A stretch of DNA of 64,000 nt from Rhizophagus clarus (Eukaryota; Glomeromycota; Glomeromycetes; Glomerales; Glomeraceae), in the NCBI GenBank assembly GCA_015698045.1, contig BLAL01000357.1:372001-436000 (forward strand), written 5' to 3'. A model generated the notes under the pieces. It worked only from the letters and a program-made list of their open reading frames with translations. It ran no database searches and had not been told where the DNA came from. The translations under genes and the position numbers were made by a program. This document shows positions 53,781-64,000 of the stretch, in pieces (position 1 is the first letter of the stretch; each line of letters begins with the position of its first letter).

Positions 53781-56611
53781 ATGGATTTCTTTGCCAAAGT
53801 TGATGAATTAAATAAAATATGCGGAAAATGTAATGATACATGCAATGCATTTCATTTCCAACAAAATTTTATAAATTGGACTAGCGGAAATGATAACATT
53901 GATAAATTTATTCAAGATACTCAGCTATTAACGCGTTGTTATCGTTCTAATGTTGATGATAAAGTATTGGAATGGATACCTTATGATAGATTATATGATA
54001 TCAAATATATTGCAGAAAAGAAAGTATATAGGGCGAATTGGATTGATGGAAATATGAAAAACTGGAATAGCGAAAGTCAAAATTGGAAAAGAGTAAATCA
54101 AAATATGATTATAACTCTGAAAAATTTAGATAATTCAAAAAGTATTACATTAGAACTTGTAAATAAGGTACAATTGTAAATTTGTTGTTTAATATAAACC
54201 TTTAAATTATTACTAACATGTTATATTAATAGATTAAATTAGATTATGAATTTTATGGAATAACCCAAAATCCAGAAACAGAAAATTATATGATGGTTTT
54301 GAATGATAAATGTAAAAAATGTAATTATGCATGTGATATAATTCATTTCCAACAAAATTTTGTAAATTGGACTAGTGGTAATAAAGATATTGATAAATTT
54401 ATTCAAGATACTCAGCTAACAACACATAATTATTATGGTAAAAAAAAATTATTGGAATGGATACCTTATGATAGATTATATGATATCAAATGTATTGCGG
54501 AAAAGGAAATATACAGAGCGAATTGGATTGATGGAAATATATATGAATGGAATAGTGAAAATCAAAATTGGAAAAGAGTAAATCAAAATATGATTGTAAT
54601 TCTGAAAAGATTAAATAATCCAAAGAATATTGTGTCAGCATTTAATAATGAGGTATAATTAATTATTAGTTATTCTGAGTTTTTTTTTATTTTTTTTTAA
54701 ATTTTAATTTATATTATATATTTGTAGATTATTAAATCTTGTGGAATAACCCAAAATCCAAAAACAGAAAATTATATGATGGTTTTGAATAATAAATGTA
54801 AAAAATGTAATGATACATGTGATATAATTCATTTCCAGCAAAATTTTATAAATTGGACTAGTGGTAATAAAGATATTGATAAATTTATTCAAGATACTCA
54901 GTTAACAACACATTATTATCTTACTAATGTTGATAATGAAGTATTGGAATGGATACCTTATGATAGATTATATGATATCAAATGTATTGCAGAAAAGGAA
55001 ATATATAGAGCGAATTGGATTGATGGAAATATAAGTTATTGGAATAGTGAAAATCAAAATTGGAAAAGAGTAAATCAAAATATGATTGTAATTCTGAAAA
55101 GATTAAATAATCCAAAGAATATTATGTCAGAATTTAATAATGAGGTATAATTAATTTTTAGTTATTCTGAGTTTTTTTTTATTTTTTTTAAATTTAATTT
55201 ATACTATATATTTGTAGATTATTAAGTCTTATGGAATAACCAAAAATCCAGAAACAGAAAATTATATGATGGTTTTGAATGAAAAATGTAAAAAATGTAA
55301 TGATACATGTGATACAATATACTTCCAACAAAATTTTGTAAATTGGACTAGTGGCAATAAAAACATTGATAAATTTATTCAAGATACTCAGCTAACAACA
55401 CACTATTATTATGGTAAAGATAAAGTATTGGAATGGATACCTTATGATAGATTATATGATATCAAATGTATTGCAGAAAAGGAAATATACAGAGCGAATT
55501 GGATTGATGGATATATAAGTTATTGGAATAATGAAAATCAAAATTGGAAAAGAGTAAATCAAAATATGATTGTAATTCTGAAAAGATTAAATAATCCAAA
55601 GAATATTATGTTAGAATTTAATAATGAGGTATAATTAATTATTAGTTATTTTGAGTTTTTTTTTATTTTTTTTTAAATTTTAATTATATATTTTGTAGGT
55701 TATTAAATCTTGTGGAATAACCCAAAATCCAAAAACAGAAAATTATATGATGGTTTTGTGGTTTTGAATGATAAATGTAAAAAATGTAATGATACATGTA
55801 ATATAGTTCATTTCCAACAAAATTTTGTAAATTGGACTAGTGGTAATAAAGATATTGATAAATTTATTCAAGATACTCAGTTATCAGCTCATAAAGACTT
55901 CAAAATAGTATTGGAATGGATACCTTATGATAGATTATATGATATCAAATACATTGCAGAAAAGAAAGTATGCAAGGCGAATTGGATTGATGGAAATATG
56001 AAAAACTGGGATGACAAAAGTCAAAATTGGAAAAGAATAAATCAAAATATGATTATAACTCTGAAAAGTTTAGATAATTCAAAAAATATTACATTGGAAC
56101 TTGTAAATAAGGTACAATTGTAAATTTGTTGTTTAATATAAATCTTTAAATTGCTACTAACATTTTATATTAATAGATTAAATTAGATTATGAATTTTAT
56201 GGAATAACCCAAAACCCAGAAACAGTAAATTATATAATGGTTTTGAATGAAAAATGTAAAAAATGTAATTATACATGTAATATAATTCATTTCCAACAAA
56301 ATTTTGTAAATTGGACTAGTGATAATGAAGATATTGATAAATTTATTCAGGATACTCAGCTATTAGCACATGGTAATAACTATGATGTATTTAAAAAGGT
56401 ATTAGAATGGTTACCTTATGATAGATTTCTTAATATAAAATATATTGCAAAAGGCGGATTCGGTAAAATATATAAGGCGACTTGGATTGATGGGTATATA
56501 AATCGATGGAATAGTCATGATGGAAATTGGAAAAGATATAATGAAAATATGTTTGTAGCTCTGAAAAGTTTAGACGATTCAAAAAATGCCACATTAGAAT
56601 TTATGAATGAG
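53781..56611 (+). repeat. About 487-bp tandem exon-intron repeat, six units
   Basis: The MMVL(N) motif recurs at 54290, 54776, 55266, 55746 and 56237, a period of about 480-490 bp covering exon and intron. Introns 2, 3 and 4 are near-identical to each other (GTATAATTAAT, TTATTCTGAG), introns 1 and 5 to each other (GTACAATTGTAAATTTGTTG). So units 2-4 are a recent triplication inside an older array, with units 1 and 5 as sisters. Confidence 0.9.
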
Positions 56612-57593
56612 GTAATGACATATAATTTAATTATTCTCAAATTATTTTAAAAATTAATACACTCTATTATCTATTTTTATTGTCGTATAGGTTATGCTAC
56701 ATAATAGGAGTAAAATAAATAATTCTTTTATTATTGGGTTTTATGGAATAACTCAGGATCCAAAAACAAAAAATTATATGATGGTTCTAGATTATGCAAA
56801 AGATGGAAGCTTACGAAATTATTTAAATAAAAAATATAGTCAATTGAGTTGGCATAAAAGGATTGTTCACTTACATGATATTATAATTGGACTTGAACTT
56901 ATTCATGAAAAAGGATTAATCCATCGAGATTTGCATGTTGGTAATATATTAAAACTTAAATATTATATTGCTATAACCGATATGGGATTATGTAAACCTG
57001 TAAAACATATTACATCAGAAAATGCAGAAAATAACGTATATGGTGTTTTACCCTATGTAGCACCTGAAATTTTGAGAGGACAAAATTATAATGAGGCTGC
57101 TGATATTTATAGTTTTGGTATTATTATGTACGAAGTTATTTCTGGATTACCTCCATATCATAATTTAAGCCATAATGATATATTAGCAGTAAAAATTTGT
57201 CAAGGACTTAGGCCAAGATTTAATATTAAAGTACCTCAATTAATTGTATATTTGATTAAAAGATGCTTGGATGCAAATCCAATAAATCGACCAACAGCAA
57301 GAGAAATTAAAGATACCTTATTTAAATGGAAAAATGAACCAGCAGAATTTTCAAAAATGTTAGCACAAATTAAGGAAGAAAACAATATATATAATAAATT
57401 ATCAAATAACGGCATAACTGCAATTAGTTTAAGATTAACATATAAAATTCATTCAGAAGCTATTTATACAAGTAGGTTGCTTAATTTTAATAATCTTCCT
57501 GTGCCAAAAAATTCTAGTGATTATTACGAACAAAATGATAATATAATAAGCACAGAGTTTACAGGTATTAGTAATAATTTTTGTTATTTTTAA
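53781..57593 (+). CDS. Protein kinase gene with six tandem N-lobe exons and one C-lobe
   Basis: Seven exons: 53781-54167, 54233-54652, 54728-55144, 55218-55628, 55699-56111, 56177-56611 and 56691-57593; all have GT-AG introns of 65-79 bases (TACTAAC branch sites in introns 1 and 5). Exons 1-6 each encode a CxxC...C region (CKKCNDTC), the HFQQNF.NWTSGN, IDKFIQDTQL and EWIPYDRLYDIKYIA blocks, and a kinase N-lobe with the LK lysine. Units 1-5 lack the glycine loop (IAEKEIYRANW); unit 6 keeps it (IAKGGFGKIYKATW, VALKSL). Exon 7 gives the hinge and C-lobe: GITQDPKTKNYMMVLDYA, HRDLHVGNIL, DMG and APEIL. Total about 1125 residues, against one N-lobe in a normal kinase. Exon 5 carries an 8-bp duplication that shifts the frame. 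Downstream exons 6-7 alone could still make an active kinase. Confidence 0.8.
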
Positions 57594-58375
57594 AATGAAC
57601 CAATTATTAAAGATACTAATAAAGTTTTTATTTATTGGACAGAATCTTTACAAATTGATATTTCTCAATTAAATATCAATTTTTAATTTATAATTAATGG
57701 GTTGGTAATGGTTTTTTTTATCATGAATCAGTAGTATATCATTTATTTGTTTTTAGATTTAAATGATGAACGAAAAAAATTAACCTATAGGTTTTAGTTG
57801 TCGTTACCAATATTGCTAATAGTAAAATATTTATAGTTAGGATTTATTAGTTGTCGTTATGTATAGTTTCGATATGAACATTGTCTTTCAAACTTTTTTA
57901 TATTACATCATTACAATTTAAAATTTGTTTAATGTTAACTTTTTAAAAAATTCTTAGTAAGAATTTTAGTATTATTATTTATTTTTTTTTTTTATCTTTT
58001 TATTTTATATATTTGTGAATTACATTAAACAGGATTTTAAATTTTAATGATAAATATTTTTAAATTTATACTTCTTATAAATTTGGCTTATAAAATAAAA
58101 ATAAAAACAATTTAGCAATTATTTATGTCATTTTTAATAGCTAAAATATTAAGTATTTTTACGATTTTTTCGTAAATAATTTTCTTTTCACTAACATTCT
58201 TAAGCGTAACTATTTTCTTTTATCAATACCAATTAACTGTAACTACGTGTTCTAAAACTTAAAAATTTATTACATTCTTTTTTAATAGTGAACAAGTCTA
58301 ATTCCATCTGTATATTATTTCAAAGTCGTGCTAAGACTGACAAATTAAATAAATTCCAAGTATTGCAACTTTAAA
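57594..58375. other. Kinase 3' flank, no gene seen
   Basis: AT-rich. The first ~90 bases (to TCAATTTTTAATTT) may be an old extension of the kinase C-terminus, since they read IIKDTNKVFIYWTESLQIDI after the stop, in the frame shifted by one base. Confidence 0.4.
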
Positions 58376-58528
58376 ATGGAAGTGTCACTTTTTCACGCTA
58401 TCAGAAGTTTTGAAGATAACGAGATTATTATCAAAGTTGAAGATCCAACCAATTTTTACGACGAACCTTGGCTTCTAAAAGGAAAAAATAATGATGACTT
58501 GTTCATATTAAGTTTCCAAATATTTTAA
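58376..58528 (+). CDS. Short ORF, unknown
   Basis: 50 codons, ATG to TAA (MEVSLFHAIRSFEDNEIIIK, then VEDPTNFYDEPWLLKGKNND). Codon-like composition and a less AT-rich body suggest an exon or a gene remnant. No family recognised and no partner exon found. Confidence 0.3.
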   Translation: MEVSLFHAIRSFEDNEIIIKVEDPTNFYDEPWLLKGKNNDDLFILSFQIF

Positions 58529-58618
58529 ATATTTTACAATAAAATTTCGTATTATTTTAGAAAATGGTATATTTTAAATATTTTACAATAAAATTTCGTA
58601 TTATTTTAGAAAATGGTA
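58518..58618. repeat. 51-bp perfect tandem duplication
   Basis: ATATTTTAAATATTTTACAAT, AAAATTTCGTATTATTTTAG and AAAATGGT occur twice head to tail directly after the short ORF. Confidence 0.85.
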
Positions 58619-58830
58619 CATTTTATGATATATAAGCTATATGTATAAAGGTATTCACTACATAATATGCGATTGTATGACGAGTATTTATAATACCAAG
58701 CCTTGAATGTATTAAATGTTAAATAACATTTTTTAATACCTGATAATAAAGTTAATGGGTAATGTAGGAAAGTTATATCATGATTACAGATACTTTTGGT
58801 ATATATATTATACAAAAATTATATGATACT

Positions 58831-58880
58831 GTGAAACATAATTACGTAAGTACGTAACTCAATCATCATCATATAAATTA
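58831..58880 (+). promoter_or_regulatory. Decayed F-box upstream element
   Basis: GTGAAACATAATT and CAATCATCATCATATAAATT resemble the start of the upstream element, about 290 bases before the start of the F-box pseudogene at 59124. Confidence 0.3.
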
Positions 58881-58902
58881 ATGATGGGTTACGTTTCTTT
58901 AA

Positions 58903-59045
58903 AAAATATTTTTTTTTTCTTTTTTATAAAATATTTTTTTTTCTTTTTTATAATATATATTTTTTTCTTTTTTATAAAATATATTTTTTTTATAAATATT
59001 TTTTTTTCTTTTTTATAAAATATTTTTTTTTTCGTTTTTATTTTA
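58903..59045. repeat. T-rich short tandem repeat
   Basis: About five copies of a 25-30-bp unit TTTTTTTTCTTTTTTATAAA followed by ATA. It takes the place of the T(n)A(n) tract of other family members. Confidence 0.75.
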
Positions 59046-59123
59046 AAAAAATATCCATCGCCTTACTTCTATATTGTATTATCATATATACTTTGTGATT
59101 ATTTTTTTTTTCTTAGACAAAGA

Positions 59124-60330
59124 ATGTCAAAACTTAATATAGATATCTTATTCTTGATATTTAGTGAATTACAAGATGATTCGATATCCTTTGTTCATGT
59201 CTAATGGTCAATAGACTTTGGTGTGAAAATGTGATTCCAATTTTATGGAAAATCCTTGGCGCTATGACATTAATAAAAATTATTTGTTTTCCATTATTGC
59301 TTCCTATTTATCTGATGATATTAAAGAATTCATAATAATTGCGCAAGAAACAGTACATTTACCTTCAGTTTACAACAAATCACTTCTGTTCGATTATTTA
59401 TCTAGTATTGATACAGAAATTATAAATTCTATAGTCTCTACTGGGTCTTTAGCAGATCTTTTTATGAAGAAATGTCCAGAATTTAAATATTTGGATGTGA
59501 ACACAATTTGACGTCAGATATTTTGTCTTTCAGAAGCTAAGCTTCGTTTTGAATCATTTTATGAGTTGTTAATGATATAAATCTAGAAGCTGATCTTGGA
59601 ATTGTTAGATTAATCGAAGTTCAAAAGAACTTAAGTATTTTAAATTTGTGGATAGGTTTTATAACGGGTCAATTTCTAAAATAGATCCTGTACTTCCAAA
59701 ACTTCTTAAAACATTGAAAACTGATTTCATCACCTATAAATGAAGAACAATTATAAATTTTTGCATATCCTGATCTTGACGTCTTTAAAATAGATTATTT
59801 CGATATAAAAATAGCTTCTAATATAATTAGAAACAGTGGAGGATATCTAAAGGAAATTATTATATATTATTAGTATTATGGTGTAAATGATGGATATTTT
59901 GAAAATTTTGATGAAAATACTCTTATTCCTATTCGTAAAATTCATGAAAATTGTCCTTTAATTGAATATTTGTCTATTATATTTTCGCCATCAAAAGAGC
60001 ATTTTAATGAGTTTGAAAAATTACTAAAGGTTTGTCAAAATTTGAAGTCATTAATATTAATTATATATAACGCGGCGTGTAATGACGAAACTTATGAAAA
60101 GATCACAAAATATGGGAAACAATTATTAGATACGCTGATGAGATCTGCACCAACTAAATTAAGAGAAATTAGATTTTTTAATAATTTTAGATTACAAAAT
60201 TTAATCATTGTTTATAATTATATTAACGTTAAGGAATTGTTAAAAGTACCAATCAAGTCAACACTAACAACTGATAATAAGATATCCATATTTATGATTA
60301 TAGGGAACGGTTCTAAAGACCATTGTTAAG
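59124..60330 (+). pseudogene. F-box pseudogene
   Basis: Begins MSKLNIDILFLIFSELQDDS and can be followed to the EIRF region near 60180. Lesions: a frameshift after DDS (TATCCTTTGTTCATG), one missing base in ATGGAAAATCCTTGG, a TGA at 59508-59510, deletion of part of the middle, a TAG near 59871, and loss of the end, where unrelated sequence takes over. Longest residual frames are 59245-59511 and 59970-60329. Confidence 0.88.
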
Positions 60331-60597
60331 TCCGAGCGTAAATATAACTAAATGAACTTATCATATGTTGACGGAACATTTTGGTGAAGTCACTCGTTGC
60401 ACTCCTTGATTAACTGAAAAAAATAAACCGAAGAATATCAGATATATTTTTGAACTTAGAATAAATAATTTATTCAATCCAATCCAATAATTACATTGTA
60501 AATCTTCAAATTTCCTATAGCAAATATCAAGCCTTACATGGGTTTGTAATTTGTTTGCAAGACTCCTCTTGTTTGGCTTAGTCGCTGTTTGATTGTC

Positions 60598-60684
60598 GTG
60601 AAACATTAGTCGATCATTTGATCATCACTATGGTCGCACAGTCGTACAAGAACAATTTAATTTGTCAGGAGTTTGACTCAGCCG
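60598..60684 (+). promoter_or_regulatory. Conserved F-box upstream element
   Basis: GTGAAACATTAGT, TTGATCATCACTATGGTCGC, ACAGTCGTACAAGAACAATT and TTGTCAGGAGTTTGACTCAG. Same order as the other copies and closest to that at 48883. It lies 290 bases before ATG 60971, farther than usual because the T/A-run section behind it is duplicated. Confidence 0.65.
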
Positions 60685-60820
60685 TTCTTTAAAAAAAAAA
60701 AAAAAATAAAATAAAAAAAAAATTTCGCCATTGTTTCAGCCGTTCATTATCCTTTTTTTTTTTAAAAAAAAAAAAAAACAAAAAAAAAAATTTCGCCATT
60801 GTTTTAGCCGTTCATTATCC

Positions 60821-60858
<38 letters not shown>

Positions 60859-60864
60859 TTCAAA
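60685..60864. repeat. Duplicated T(n)A(n) section before F-box gene 5
   Basis: The block AATTTCGCCATTGTTT, AGCCGTTCATTATCC, T-run, A-run occurs twice (about 60720-60788 and 60789-60857), with a third A-run in front. Confidence 0.8.
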
Positions 60865-60970
60865 ATTATATTTAAAGTTATTTCATAAATATATATATAT
60901 ATATATATATTCTAGTTTCCCATATTTCGATTATCAAAAATTTAATTTATTCGTTATTTTTGGATAAAGA

Positions 60971-62413
60971 ATGTCAAAACTCAATAAAGACGTCCTTTTA
61001 TATATATTTGAAGAATTACAATATGATTCAAGATTTCTCTTTTCATGTTTGATGGTCAATAGATTTTGGTGTGAAACTGTGATTCCGATTTTATGGAGGA
61101 ATCCTTGGTGTTATGATATTTATTATAATAATAAGAATTATTTATTTATAATCATCGCTTCTTATTTATCTGATGATATTAAAGAATGTCTAATAAGACA
61201 AGGAATCCGATTACCGTCATTTTCATGTCAATCACTTTTGTTTGATTATTTGTCTTTTTGTAGAAGTATTAATGTAAATACTATAAGCATTATAACTTCC
61301 ATTGGATCTTCTTTAGCTTATGATCAATTCCTTTTGCAACAGGAATTTTATAGTCTCTTTATGAAGAAATTTCCAGAATTAAAGTATTTTGATATGAGAT
61401 CTATTAAACATCAAATATTTTACTTTCCAGAAGCTAGATTACTTTTTGAACCACTATGTGAGTTAGAATGTGACACATCTATAGATTCTTCATACTTCTA
61501 TGGATTAGCAAGACTATGTCAACATATACAAAGACTCATCATTGATAATGTAGAACCAAAAGTTTATCATTGTGTTGCTAAATTAATTGAAGTTCAGAAA
61601 AATTTAAAGCATTTTGAGTGGAGAGATGATTATGAAGTTTATGGTCCTGGATCAGATCCTTACAAAGAAATTCTTCTTGCATTAGAAAAAAAGGCTGATA
61701 CTATAAATCATTTTACATTTTTCTATAATCATATTGGTCACACATTGCAAATGGTACTCCCAAAACTTCATAAACTAAAAACGTTGATAACTGAATGGTA
61801 TGATGTTGATGTTGAACAATTAAAAATGTTTGTTTACCGTGATCTTGAGATCTTTAGAATGGATTATTACAATTTAAGAGCAGCGTCTATTATAATTGGA
61901 AATAGTGGAGGACATCTAAAGAATATTTCATTAGGATCCTATCTTGAGGATTATATAGATGATCTTAACGATGATTCTCTCTTTTATATTCGTAAAGTTT
62001 ATGAAAATTGTCCTGTGATTGAATCTTTGTCTCTTGCATTTCCACCATTGGAGGAGCATTTTGCTGAATTTGAAAAATTACTAAAAATTTGTAAAAATTT
62101 GAAGTCATTATCAATAGCTATATGTATGAATGAAAGAGGGACTGAAGAAAAATTTTTGGAAAATGGAAAAGAAATATTAAAAGTATTAATTAGTTCATCA
62201 CCAATTAATCTAAGAGAAATTAAATTTCTTTATAAGTATAAATTTTCTTTGGAAGTTTTGGAAGAATTCTTAGAAAAATGGAAAGGTTGTGCTCTTTCCA
62301 TACTTACGGGTGATGTTATTTATATTAGAGAAGAAAATTATGTAAAATTGATCGACAAATATAAAAATAATGGAGTAATTAAAGATTTTATATATAAAGC
62401 TTTTTTAAGTTAA
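60971..62413 (+). CDS. F-box-like protein 5
   Basis: 480 residues, intronless; the shortest intact copy. F-box at residues 1-45 (MSKLNKDVLLYIFEELQYDS, SCLMVNRFWCETVIPILWRN). LRR-like body: ELKYFDMRSIKHQIFYFPEA, NLKHFEWRDDYEVYGPGSDP, RAASIIIGNSGGHLKNISLG, NLKSLSIAICMNERGTEEKF and EIKFLYKYKFSLEVLEEFLE. It ends IKDFIYKAFLS, about 10-15 residues short of the family's usual tail. Closest to protein 4. Presumed SCF adaptor, by family. Confidence 0.92.
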   Translation: MSKLNKDVLLYIFEELQYDSRFLFSCLMVNRFWCETVIPILWRNPWCYDIYYNNKNYLFIIIASYLSDDIKECLIRQGIRLPSFSCQSLLFDYLSFCRSINVNTISIITSIGSSLAYDQFLLQQEFYSLFMKKFPELKYFDMRSIKHQIFYFPEARLLFEPLCELECDTSIDSSYFYGLARLCQHIQRLIIDNVEPKVYHCVAKLIEVQKNLKHFEWRDDYEVYGPGSDPYKEILLALEKKADTINHFTFFYNHIGHTLQMVLPKLHKLKTLITEWYDVDVEQLKMFVYRDLEIFRMDYYNLRAASIIIGNSGGHLKNISLGSYLEDYIDDLNDDSLFYIRKVYENCPVIESLSLAFPPLEEHFAEFEKLLKICKNLKSLSIAICMNERGTEEKFLENGKEILKVLISSSPINLREIKFLYKYKFSLEVLEEFLEKWKGCALSILTGDVIYIREENYVKLIDKYKNNGVIKDFIYKAFLS

Positions 62414-63079
62414 TATTATAAATATTTGATAAATAGTATTGTCATTTATTAGGTATTTAATAGAAAATATATTATCTGCTATAATAAAATAGAAAGATTA
62501 TACTTATGACATTTTGTTTGATTTAATTTTATATTTGTATATTTGATATCCAACCAAGGAATTCAGTTTATGGTTAGTTTGTTACATAAATATGATCTAA
62601 TCTTTAGAGTAAGTGGATTACAGAATAAGAAGTGTAATGATTAAATACGGGAAATCCAATAAATTTTCCAAATTGGATTATTCCATGTGACCATGAACTT
62701 TGATTTATAATACAATAAAAAATGTTTCATGCAAAATGTTATGTAAAATAAAAAGCTTTATGAGAATAATTAACGAGAAAATTTACAATCCTGTAATAAA
62801 TCTATAGATGCGATCTTTTAAACTAGAGTTAGCCATTTGGTTAATGATTTTAGTTCGTTGTATAACTAACTGTACGTATTTAAAACAAATTTATTAAAAT
62901 TATAATTAATTCGGTTTATCAAAATATTTTTTCTAGTTTTGAATATTATTTTATATATCATTATTACTAGTATACCTTCAAAACTATTTATTTATTCTAA
63001 AAAAAATCAGTCTGGAGCAAACATATAATTCGATAGTATATTGGAGTATATAGTGGGTATTTCTTTGTCATTCCTCCAT
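62414..63079. other. Intergenic, no gene seen
   Basis: AT-rich sequence after F-box gene 5. Unlike the other copies, no clear F-box relic follows. Confidence 0.4.
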
Positions 63080-63358
63080 TCATATCAGTGCGCATTCTTT
63101 AAGTTCATTATTTGGCTCAAGTTGATTTTTACGAAAAAATGATAATGAACCTGCTAAAACTGCATATGCAATTACGTTTCCCAAAAAAACATCCTGGATC
63201 ACATCCATTATTAAGATGCCTTGGGTAAGCATCTTACGTAATGCAATGACGGAAATGAAAAATGAGATCAAGAAAATGTCTCGTCCGTACATATCACTGT
63301 GATTGGTAAAAAGTTGATTGTTTACAAAAATAATGTCAGGCTTATTGATAGAGGTCCT
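63080..63358 (-). CDS. Possible membrane-protein exon, unknown
   Basis: An open minus-strand frame of 92 codons. The first ATG gives 70 residues; upstream it reads SINKPDIIFVNNQLFTNHSD in the same frame. Two hydrophobic stretches are visible (DIFLISFFISVIAL and VFLGNVIAYAVLAGSLSFF), then a charged tail RKNQLEPNNELKECALI and TGA. The composition is less AT-rich than its surroundings. It may be the last exon of a gene whose earlier exons lie beyond 63360; no family recognised. Confidence 0.4.
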   Translation of the reverse strand, partial: RTSINKPDIIFVNNQLFTNHSDMYGRDIFLISFFISVIALRKMLTQGILIMDVIQDVFLGNVIAYAVLAGSLSFFRKNQLEPNNELKECALI

Positions 63359-63783
63359 TTACTTCTAGCGCCTCTGGCAGAACTGGAATCACAAGAATTT
63401 TTTAAATAGTTACAGTTAAAAATCTTTTCACAGTTGGAAAATAAGGCTTTATATATGAGAACGCTCAGTGTACTGTGGTTTATTTTTCTGTTATATATAC
63501 AAAGTCACATTAGTCAGGTTGACGAAAATTCTATATATAAATATCCGAATTGTTTGTTATAATGAAAATTTCTTTCATGCTGAACTGGCCTGTTGCTTAA
63601 AGGTCAGAAGTCAACTGAGAGTAATTTTGCTGTATTTATCAGTCATTTTAAAAATGTCAGATCGATCAAATTTTTTGATATTTGAAAAATCACCTGGTGA
63701 ATAATTATCATGGAATAAGGTTCTTGTTTGACATGATAATTATGACAAATTCATCGTGGTATAACTCAAAATTATCGACATAA

Positions 63784-63917
63784 ATATGTATATAATGCTA
63801 TACAAATTTAGTATCTTTTTCTCTTTAAAAAGTTTTTTTGAGCTATATGATGTATCTATAATAAATATGTTTATAATGCTATGCAAATTTAGTATCTTTT
63901 TCTATTTAAAGTTTTTT
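63784..63917. repeat. Direct repeat of about 55 bp
   Basis: ATATGT.TATAATGCTAT, CAAATTTAGTATCTTTTTCT and a TTTAAA..GTTTTTTT end occur at 63784-63834 and 63866-63917, 31 bases apart. Confidence 0.7.
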
Positions 63918-64000
63918 TAAATTTTATTATAGAAATTGCGATATCATGGTCTTTTGTTTTGTCATAGGTAACAATATTAATAACTCTTTTAAGGTTACAG

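Noticed and set aside
54704-55382. Two 62-codon minus-strand frames, nearly identical
   Set aside because: They are antisense to repeated kinase units; their similarity follows from the repeat.

Overview
The window is very AT-rich, with homopolymer runs, small TACTAAC-type introns and gene families typical of an arbuscular mycorrhizal fungus (Glomeromycotina, most likely Rhizophagus). The markers are a tandem family of about 500-residue F-box-like proteins, a kinase with the CxxC / 'WTSGN..IDKFIQDTQ' N-terminus common in that genus, a BTB gene, a Crinkler-type fragment, Ty3/Gypsy and LINE elements. This assignment is inference from family content; no rRNA, tRNA or housekeeping gene was seen.

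Layout. 1-9 kb: an F-box fragment, a three-exon BTB gene on the minus strand (one frameshift), AT-rich spacer, and a 1.95-kb terminal-inverted-repeat element (6941-8894). 9.3-24.3 kb: a nearly 15-kb nested composite. The outer element is a Ty3/Gypsy LTR retrotransposon (LTRs 9331-9776 and 23891-24336, coding minus) whose insertion splits a host reading frame. Between its pol genes and its 3' LTR it carries a plus-strand (antisense) coiled-coil gene. That gene is itself split by a 5.6-kb foldback-like DNA element (10626-16253), whose core is a minisatellite of palindromic 30-mers. 24.5-26.2 kb: a multi-exon minus-strand gene with a small-heat-shock-like segment, next to a hairpin minisatellite. 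29-34 kb, 43.5-51 kb and 59-62.4 kb: five intact F-box genes and several F-box relics, all on the plus strand. Most share an upstream element and a T(n)A(n) tract, and four of the five intact genes are followed by a decayed F-box relic. 34.7-36.7 kb: purine-rich repeats and a GC-rich patch. 39-40.3 kb: a 5'-truncated LINE with a perfect 15-bp target duplication. 46 kb: an unknown coiled-coil gene, followed by a hAT-like MITE.

The most unusual locus is 53781-57593. Six consecutive exons each encode the CxxC region plus a kinase N-lobe, and are followed by one exon with a single catalytic C-lobe. Only the last N-lobe keeps its glycine loop. Introns of 65-79 bp join all units in phase, except that an 8-bp tandem duplication breaks the frame in unit five.

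The genes do not form a metabolic pathway. They look like a rapidly duplicating accessory region (F-box, kinase and BTB signalling families) saturated with transposons.
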